Position numbers and translations under genes: made by a program. DNA of 37,829 bases from an uncultured cyanobacterium (GTDB lineage: Bacteria > Cyanobacteriota > Cyanobacteriia > CACIAM-69d), in assembly GCA_937883785.1 (NCBI GenBank), contig CALGDE010000158.1, positions 1-37,829 of the forward strand, given 5' to 3'. This document shows, piece by piece, positions 32,817-37,829 of the stretch. A model generated the notes under the pieces. That model made no database searches. It saw only the letters and a list, made by a program, of their open reading frames with translations, and was not told the DNA's origin. Every line of letters starts with the position of its first letter. Within the stretch, counting starts at the first letter, position 1.

Positions 32817-34427
32817 TTATAACGCTACGGCAGGGGCTTTTTCCATTTCTGCGCTGGCTTCAGCCGCGATCGCCACATACAGCCGATTCAACGCAGCGAT
32901 ATAGGCATAAGCCGATGCCACCACAATATCCGTATCGGCAGAATGTCCCGCAAAAACACCTTCGTCGTGGCGCAGGCGAATTGTCACCTCACCCATAGCA
33001 TCAATGCCCTTGGTCACCGACTGCACCGAAAATTCAATTAGCTCGTTAGGAATATCCACAATGCGACTCACCGCTTGGTATACCGCATCAACGGGGCCGG
33101 TTCCCACCGCCGCGTCGGTTTTTTCGGAGCCATCGGGAAGGCGCAAGGTAACCGTTGCTGTAGGCGCTGACGGATTACCGCAGGACACCTGCACCATCTC
33201 CAGCCGGAACGACTCCGGCACCTGACGAATTTCGTCGTTAACGATCGCCTCCAAATCCCGGTCCGTAATTTCCCGCTTCTTATCGGCCACCTCTTTAAAA
33301 CGTAAAAACGCCTTATTTAAATCCGTATCAGACAGCTCAAAGCCCAACTGCCGCAGGCGAGTGGCAAAGGCATTCCGCCCCGATAGCTTGCCCAGCACAA
33401 TGTTATTTTCCGTGCGCCCAATGGTGGCCGCATCTACAATTTCGTAGGTGAGCTTATTTTTCAGCATCCCATCCTGGTGAATGCCCGACTCGTGGGAAAA
33501 CGCATTGGCTCCCACGATCGCCTTATTGGGCTGCACCAACATACCGGTCATATTGGACACCATGCGGGAGGTTTTGTAGATTTCCTCCAGGTTGATATTG
33601 CTCAGGGGATCCTCCGCCCCTTCCGGCTTGCCAAAGAACGGATTGTAGAAGGATCGCCGCACGTGAAGGGCCATTACCAACTCTTCCAACGACGCATTGC
33701 CCGCCCGTTCGCCAATGCCATTAATGGTGCATTCAAGCTGACGCGCGCCATTTTGCACCGCCGCCAAGAAATTGGCCACCGCCAAACCCAAATCGTTATG
33801 TCCGTGGACGGAAATAATTGCCTGGTCAATGTTGGGCACGTTTTCTTTGATGCCGCGAATAATGCGCCCAAACTCGTCCGGCGTGGTGTAGCCCACCGTA
33901 TCGGGAATGTTCACCGTGGTGGCTCCAGCAGCAATCACCCGCTCCAGCACCTCGTATAAAAATTCTGGGTCTGATCGCCCTGCATCTTCTGGCGAAAACT
34001 CCACGTCATGGGTGTAGGTTTTGGCGTGGGCCACCATATCCTCAGCGATCACCACCACCTCTTTTCGAGACTTGCGCAGCTTGTACTGCAAATGAATATC
34101 TGACGTGGCAATAAACGTATGGATGCGCCCCTTTGCCGCCGGTTTCAGAGCCTTGCCCGCCGCGTCAATATCTTTCTTCGTCGCCCGCGCCAACCCACAA
34201 ATGGTAGGTCCATCGGGGGTGCCCACCAAGTTGGCAATATTTTGCACCGCCTCAAAATCTCCTGGACTGGCGAAGGGGAAACCCGCCTCAATAACATCCA
34301 CTCCCAATCGAGCTAGCTGCCGGGCGATCGCCAGCTTTTCCTCACCATTTAGCGACGCACCAGGGGACTGCTCCCCATCTCGCAGGGTCGTATCGAAAAT
34401 AATGACGCGATCAGGCTGTGAAGTCAT
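32817..34427 (-). CDS. leuA: 2-isopropylmalate synthase
   Basis: 536 residues, the normal length for the bacterial enzyme. It condenses acetyl-CoA with 2-oxoisovalerate, the first committed step of leucine synthesis. The DRE-TIM metallolyase start [18 protein letters not shown] (about 9-26) carries the catalytic Arg-Asp, the metal-binding HGH lies in [19 protein letters not shown] (about 205-223), and [18 protein letters not shown] follows. The C-terminal regulatory LeuA dimer domain (about 380-530), site of leucine feedback, is present. A strong ribosome-binding site AGGAGG precedes the ATG by 9 bases. No other leu genes lie nearby, as is usual in cyanobacteria. Confidence 0.97.
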   Translation of the reverse strand: MTSQPDRVIIFDTTLRDGEQSPGASLNGEEKLAIARQLARLGVDVIEAGFPFASPGDFEAVQNIANLVGTPDGPTICGLARATKKDIDAAGKALKPAAKGRIHTFIATSDIHLQYKLRKSRKEVVVIAEDMVAHAKTYTHDVEFSPEDAGRSDPEFLYEVLERVIAAGATTVNIPDTVGYTTPDEFGRIIRGIKENVPNIDQAIISVHGHNDLGLAVANFLAAVQNGARQLECTINGIGERAGNASLEELVMALHVRRSFYNPFFGKPEGAEDPLSNINLEEIYKTSRMVSNMTGMLVQPNKAIVGANAFSHESGIHQDGMLKNKLTYEIVDAATIGRTENNIVLGKLSGRNAFATRLRQLGFELSDTDLNKAFLRFKEVADKKREITDRDLEAIVNDEIRQVPESFRLEMVQVSCGNPSAPTATVTLRLPDGSEKTDAAVGTGPVDAVYQAVSRIVDIPNELIEFSVQSVTKGIDAMGEVTIRLRHDEGVFAGHSADTDIVVASAYAYIAALNRLYVAIAAEASAEMEKAPAVAL

Positions 34428-34750
34428 AATAAATTCCTCCTAGGTTCGAGGTCGGGGATTAGCGGCTGTGGTTGGACCGGCTAGCCCTTCTATAAAAATC
34501 TAAATACCTAAGGACTCTGGTTGGAGTTCTCAGACAATACCTTAGACAATAACAATGAAATCGGCGAAATAGCGATTGGCAAAATGGCACCAATGCAAAA
34601 ATTAGCCGATGTTCAAGTGGGACTTTGCCAAAGCAAACGTCGCTACCGGATACCCCCGAATCGTGGTCTTTGGAAAATTTACCCTGAAATTCCCCTTCCG
34701 CCACCGTCCTTAGTTCGCCCAATTATCCGCCAAGCTTTTTATCCGTCACA
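34428..34750. other. leuA leader and upstream region
   Basis: No gene supported; a plus-strand open frame at 34521-34802 has no family resemblance and runs into the labA-like gene antisense. On the minus strand, TATAGA near 34490 could serve as a -10 for leuA, about 65 bp before its start. I saw no leucine-rich leader peptide or attenuator hairpin. Confidence 0.5.
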
Positions 34751-35269
34751 CTACCCATCAAATTTCTCGATGCGATCGCGAATGGAATTCAAATCAATGT
34801 AGCGATCCGCAGCATTGCGCAACTCCCGGGCAATCATCCCTTCCGTAGACACCACCGTAATATGAGTGCTTTTTGATCGCAGCAGCTCGATCGCCCGCTC
34901 GAAATCCCCGTCGCCACTAAACAAAACCACCCGGTCATATTGCTCAACGGTGTTAAACATATCCACCACAATTTCAATATCCAGGTTCGCCTTTTGGGAA
35001 TGGCGTCCCGAAGTGTCGTCGTAGTACTCTTTCAAGATTTTGGTACGCACCGTGTAGCCCAGATTAATCAGAGCATCGCGGAATCCGCGCTGGTCATGGC
35101 TATCTTTCAAGCCGGTATACCAGAAGGCGTTCACCAGCTCGACCCCTGGCTGCTCAGCAAAGTAAGCCAAAACTCGCTTGGGGTCAAAAAACCAGCCATT
35201 CTTTTGCTGGGCATAAAACATATTGTTGCCGTCCACAAAAATGGACATGCGCTTATACAAGCTCTGCAT
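34751..35269 (-). CDS. labA: LabA-like NYN domain protein
   Basis: 172 residues from the ATG at 35269; a TTG five codons upstream (35284) is less likely. It is an NYN-domain (PIN-like nuclease fold) protein: MSIFVDGNNMFYAQQKNGWFFDPKR with the first Asp at residue 13, then LVNAFWYTGLKDSHDQRGFRD, KANLDIEIVVDMF with further acidic residues, and VVLFSGDGDFERAIELL. This closely resembles Synechococcus LabA, which acts in negative feedback of the KaiC-dependent circadian output, and its paralogues of unknown role. Which paralogue this is cannot be decided here. The acidic cluster suggests a possible RNase activity. leuA lies downstream on the same strand, 323 bp away. Confidence 0.82.
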   Translation of the reverse strand: MQSLYKRMSIFVDGNNMFYAQQKNGWFFDPKRVLAYFAEQPGVELVNAFWYTGLKDSHDQRGFRDALINLGYTVRTKILKEYYDDTSGRHSQKANLDIEIVVDMFNTVEQYDRVVLFSGDGDFERAIELLRSKSTHITVVSTEGMIARELRNAADRYIDLNSIRDRIEKFDG

Positions 35270-35409
35270 AGGTAACACTTGCAAGGATAGGAAAGTAGAC
35301 GGGACAGAATTTCAGCAGCATTCAAAAACATCCACCGGAGCCGCAGCAAAGCGGTGGCAGCACAGCGCTGGAACCACAACTTGCCCACGGTGACTATCCA
35401 CTGGCGGCA

Positions 35410-35502
35410 ATGAAAGGCAGTTTAAAATCGCTAAAACTGCCGAGTTGGAAAAGTCTGTGGGATGTGGCGATCGCCGAGATGAATTTTTGGCAACATGCCT
35501 AA
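35410..35502 (+). CDS. Candidate 30-residue small protein
   Basis: ATG to TAA, 30 residues, with LKSLKLPSWKSLWDVAIAEM as its core, an amphipathic, Trp-containing helix-like stretch. The frame remains open upstream for about 37 codons to a TAG near 35297, without another ATG, GTG or TTG. No ribosome-binding site stands out (CTGGCGGCA precedes the ATG). It could be a true small protein, the tail of a decayed gene, or chance. Reported because the residue composition is less random than in neighbouring frames. Confidence 0.2.
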   Translation: MKGSLKSLKLPSWKSLWDVAIAEMNFWQHA

Positions 35503-35901
35503 AAATGCGGAGCGGAATCGACAAATGAGCTAAAGGAAACAAAGCGAGACCGTGTTCAGCCCTGCACAGCACCTGTGCGATGAGAAACTGACTTTAGTGC
35601 CGCCTTTAAACGGCTTTCCAAGTCCAAAAGAACGAGTCGAAGGCCGCAAGCACCAGGGCGAAATCGAGATTGGCGGTAGCAATAGGGGCTGAGTGAAACG
35701 AAAAACTCAGGCACAGTGCACACATCCAACGTCGTAGAAGGCCCTTTCAAAGCAGTGGGGCATCGAAGGAAAAAACGGAGCAAAAGTTTGAGCCCTAGGA
35801 AGCACGCTCTGGCAGTGATTTACCTAGAGTGACCTGCTCAATATGGGCGGCTCAGTGATGGCTGGTTTGGTGCGGGTGCATACGACGGCAGCAAATCAAC
35901 G

Positions 35902-35927
35902 GAATAAGCTTGGTCAAAGCTTAATTC
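35902..35927. other. Stable AAGCTT-armed hairpin
   Basis: GAATAAGCTT pairs with AAGCTTAATTC (one bulged base) around loop GGTCA. TGCAAAATTTAG follows. It may be a weak terminator for an unseen plus-strand RNA, or part of a repeat. Confidence 0.4.
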
Positions 35928-35979
35928 TGCAAAATTTAGATGTGATAGGCGCTAGGTTTCACGAGACTCAGCCTCACTA

Positions 35980-36107
35980 GGGGCTGTCATCATTTAAGTC
36001 TCAAAGCCTCTAGCCGTAAGGGTTTCAGCCCCAGTTTTTTTTGCTTTAAAAGGGCGTGTATTTCCTACTACGTAAGGCTTCTGACGCTCAATTGGTGACA
36101 CGCCCTA
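35980..36107 (+). repeat. Dispersed double-hairpin repeat, copy C (best preserved)
   Basis: Unit 1: GGGGCTG (35980-35986) pairs with CAGCCCC (36026-36032) across a 39-base interior including TCTCAAAGCC and AGGGTTT. Unit 2: AGGGCGTGT (36051-36059) pairs with ACACGCCCT (36098-36106) across CTACGTAAGGCTTCTGACGC. A T-rich linker joins the two units. Both stems are perfect in this copy. Confidence 0.88.
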
Positions 36108-36424
36108 AGCTTAAATCGTGTAATCCTTGGACCTTAGCTAAATCTTGTAGGACCGGGAAGGTAAAAGTAAACCTTAAAAGACCCAATAACTGGACAAATC
36201 TAAGCAAAATGGGTTTCAGCGTCCAATTGCTTTCATCTCAAATGTCGGCACCTTGCAAACTTTTGAGATTCAGAGCGACCAAATCAAAAACCCTTGAAAT
36301 TAAGTCCTTTGATTTTCTGAAGGCTGCACCACTTTGATTCGGAGGTGTGTAAGCTATTGACTTTTAATTTTTACTTTTTGTTACATATCAGCTTGACATA
36401 AAGTTTGCTGTACTGCCTACCCTC

Positions 36425-37636
36425 ATGACAAATTTTTCTGCGGTCCCTTCAAATTCCCCATCCCTGCCCTCGGCATCGGTTGTCGTCATTGGCGCAGGGC
36501 TGACTGGGTTGGTTGTAGCCCAAAGTTTGCGACGGCGAGGATATCAGGTGCTGGTGCTGGAAAAGTCCTTTGGGGTTGGGGGGCGCCTCAATACGCGACG
36601 GGTGGACGGGGCGCGGGCAGATCGAGGAGTTCGGCATCTTGACGGCAGCGAGCCCTTGGTGTGGCAGCTGATTCAGCCCCTGGTGGATCGAGGGGTGGTG
36701 CAGCGGTGGGCGGGCGTGGGATTTCAGTATTTGCCATCCCAGTTGAAAACCGTTGACACGAGCGATCGCTATTGCGCACCGGAAGGACTTTCCCAGGTGG
36801 CAAAGGCGCTGGCTCAGGATCTGGATATTTTGTTTAACCATCGAGCGATCGCCCTAGCCCGCCTGCCCGATGCTCCCTCATCTAGTGCCCCCTCATCTAA
36901 TGCCAACGCCCCTAATGGACGATGGACCATTTACTGTGATCACCCTCGCGAGGGAACACCGCGGGAAGGCAATCAGGGAATTTATGAGCAAATCCAGGCA
37001 AATACTTTGGTGGTAACCGTTCCGGCTCCCCAGGCAGAGGGACTGTTGGCAACGGTGGATCCGGGACGTTATGGAAACGTCTCTAAGTTTTTAGAGGTTA
37101 TTGCCCCGGTTCGCTATGCTCCGTGCTTTTCGGTGACGGCCACTTACGCGCCAGCACGGGATTTAGACCCGCCAGCGCTGCGAAACTGGCAGGGCATTGA
37201 GGTGTTAAACGACAGTGCATTAGCTTGGGTAGCGCGGGAAGATCGGAAATCTGCGTGCGATCGCCCGGTGGTGGGTTTACAAAGCAGCGCTGAATTCGCT
37301 CGGCGCTGGGTGGATGCCCAAGATTTCTATCCCATTGGGCGCCAGCTTCTCGCCCAGGCAGAGCAAATTTTTAACCTTCCCTTTCGCCATCCCCAGGAAT
37401 TTCAGGTGCACCCCTGGCGGTATGCCCAGGTGATCAATCCCCTAGACAATGCCTATTTAAACGATGCAGCGGCGGGATTGTGGATTGGCGGCGATTGGTG
37501 TGGGGGAAAAAACGTAGCGGGGGCGCTGGCGTCGGGGCTGGCGATCGCCGATGCCGTTGACCAAGCTAATGGCTCCAGCAGCATTAATCCCAGCTTAGGG
37601 GAGCTGGTAATTTCCGTTGACACCCCTGCTCCTTGA
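36425..37636 (+). CDS. FAD-dependent oxidoreductase, renalase/amine-oxidase-like
   Basis: 403 residues. The N-terminal dinucleotide-binding motif is VVVIGAGLTGLVVAQSLRRR (Gly23, Gly25, Gly28) with the acidic end of strand 2 in VLVLEKSFGVGGRLNTRRV, typical of FAD-binding amine-oxidase-like enzymes. The C-terminal FAD motif is GLWIGGDWCGGKNVAGALAS (about 367-386), preceded by HPWRYAQV, a feature of renalase-like proteins that oxidise aberrant NAD(P)H forms. A low-complexity insert (PDAPSSSAPSSNANAPN, about 153-169) sits in the substrate domain. The substrate is unproven. ATG at 36425; the spacer upstream has repeat copy C and AT-rich promoter-like DNA. No partner gene is adjacent. Confidence 0.85.
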   Translation: MTNFSAVPSNSPSLPSASVVVIGAGLTGLVVAQSLRRRGYQVLVLEKSFGVGGRLNTRRVDGARADRGVRHLDGSEPLVWQLIQPLVDRGVVQRWAGVGFQYLPSQLKTVDTSDRYCAPEGLSQVAKALAQDLDILFNHRAIALARLPDAPSSSAPSSNANAPNGRWTIYCDHPREGTPREGNQGIYEQIQANTLVVTVPAPQAEGLLATVDPGRYGNVSKFLEVIAPVRYAPCFSVTATYAPARDLDPPALRNWQGIEVLNDSALAWVAREDRKSACDRPVVGLQSSAEFARRWVDAQDFYPIGRQLLAQAEQIFNLPFRHPQEFQVHPWRYAQVINPLDNAYLNDAAAGLWIGGDWCGGKNVAGALASGLAIADAVDQANGSSSINPSLGELVISVDTPAP

Positions 37637-37829
37637 TCAGGTCTCTGATAACGCCCCAGTCTCGGCATTGGCGCTGGCGAAGCAAGAAGGTCGCAAAGGA
37701 GGCGCGGGCAGTTATTAAATCGTTAATAAATAGCTAGAAATATGGCGCGCAAAGAATTCTGATAGCCATGTTAGACTGACGGGGTGACAGAGTAGGTGAA
37801 AGCCTTTTTAGCCATGACTTACAGCATCA
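37637..37829 (+). other. Window end; possible start of another gene
   Basis: An ATG at 37814 opens the frame MTYSI... to the window edge, with AGGTGAAAG about 13-21 bases before it. The 170 bp in front hold an AT-rich tract (TTATTAAATCGTTAATAAAT) that would suit a promoter. Five codons are too few to identify or confirm a product. Confidence 0.35.

Larger units (their letters stand above)
35270..36424. other. 1.15-kb spacer with hairpins and repeat copy C
   Basis: Largest gene-free stretch of the window. 35285-35500 contains a plus-strand frame ending in a 30-residue ORF (listed separately). 35564-35578 is the perfect hairpin GCACAG-CAC-CTGTGC. 35902-35927 is a long hairpin built on AAGCTT arms. 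Repeat copy C occupies 35980-36107. 36355-36395 is AT-rich with TTGACT and TTGACA motifs that could belong to the promoter of the FAD oxidoreductase. I recognised no RNase P, tmRNA, SRP or 6S RNA, but an unlisted small RNA is possible. Confidence 0.5.

Noticed and set aside
34521-34802. 93-codon frame upstream of leuA
   Set aside because: It overlaps the labA-like gene antisense, lacks a ribosome-binding site and resembles no family.
35556-35783. Minus-strand 75-codon frame in the large spacer
   Set aside because: Cys/Arg/Leu-rich without motif; the region has hairpins that constrain sequence independently of coding.
35285-35900. Considered RNase P RNA, tmRNA, SRP RNA or 6S RNA
   Set aside because: None of the conserved landmarks I know (such as GAGGAAAGTCCGGGC for RNase P or a TTCGA T-arm end for tmRNA) was found on either strand.

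Overview
This window is chromosomal DNA from a cyanobacterium. The octamer GCGATCGC (HIP1) recurs throughout genes and spacers. The gene content is also typical: light-dependent protochlorophyllide reductase, a PAP/fibrillin-like protein, a LabA-like NYN protein, a BT1-type folate/biopterin transporter, an NtcB-like LysR regulator, CobU, CbiT and several cyanobacteria-only hypothetical families. Genes are mostly single or in short operons, separated by unusually repeat-rich spacers. I do not name a genus.

Layout. 1-1970 is a transposon graveyard: a terminator-like hairpin, a truncated IS630-type helix-turn-helix fragment, and a 943-bp IS630/Tc1-type element (917-1859) with 22-bp inverted ends, a TA duplication and a frameshifted transposase. 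1971-6782 holds a Trp-rich TIGR02450-like protein, tRNA-His, a membrane protein with paired Cys motifs, an exported nickel/cobalt-type accessory protein, a fibrillin-like protein and the BT1 transporter. 6933-10826 is a single 1297-residue six-PAS GGDEF-EAL protein. 11650-17637 carries a thermonuclease, a J-domain/pentapeptide protein, cobU, a Cys-rich hypothetical, hemW and a membrane PIN-TRAM protein. 17843-24989 is a glycan-related block: a 1498-residue TPR-GT61 protein, then a glycosyltransferase-like gene followed by a methyltransferase gene (both on the minus strand). 25501-29416 has a TIGR04376-like coiled-coil protein, por, cbiT and cdsA. 29782-32368 has a small HTH protein and the divergent mobA / ntcB-like pair, with a perfect GTA-N8-TAC NtcA box between them. 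32602-37829 has an ankyrin-like small ORF, leuA, labA-like, a 1.1-kb spacer, an FAD oxidoreductase and the first codons of another possible gene.

The most notable unexplained signal is a dispersed repeat of about 125-130 bp made of two consecutive hairpin units. Copies lie at 899-1972 (split), 12279-12387, 22549-22673 and 35980-36107, with a decayed possible fifth copy on the minus strand near 28170-28303. The first copy is split by the IS630 element. Removing the element and one TA restores the consensus, which fixes the insertion history. This looks like a MITE-like or mobile palindromic family, and no parent element is visible here.

Functional links: cobU and cbiT belong to cobalamin synthesis; mobA and ntcB fit nitrate assimilation (Mo cofactor plus nitrate regulator) under probable NtcA control; por and hemW belong to tetrapyrrole metabolism. 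All functional calls rest on recognising motifs by eye, without database searches.
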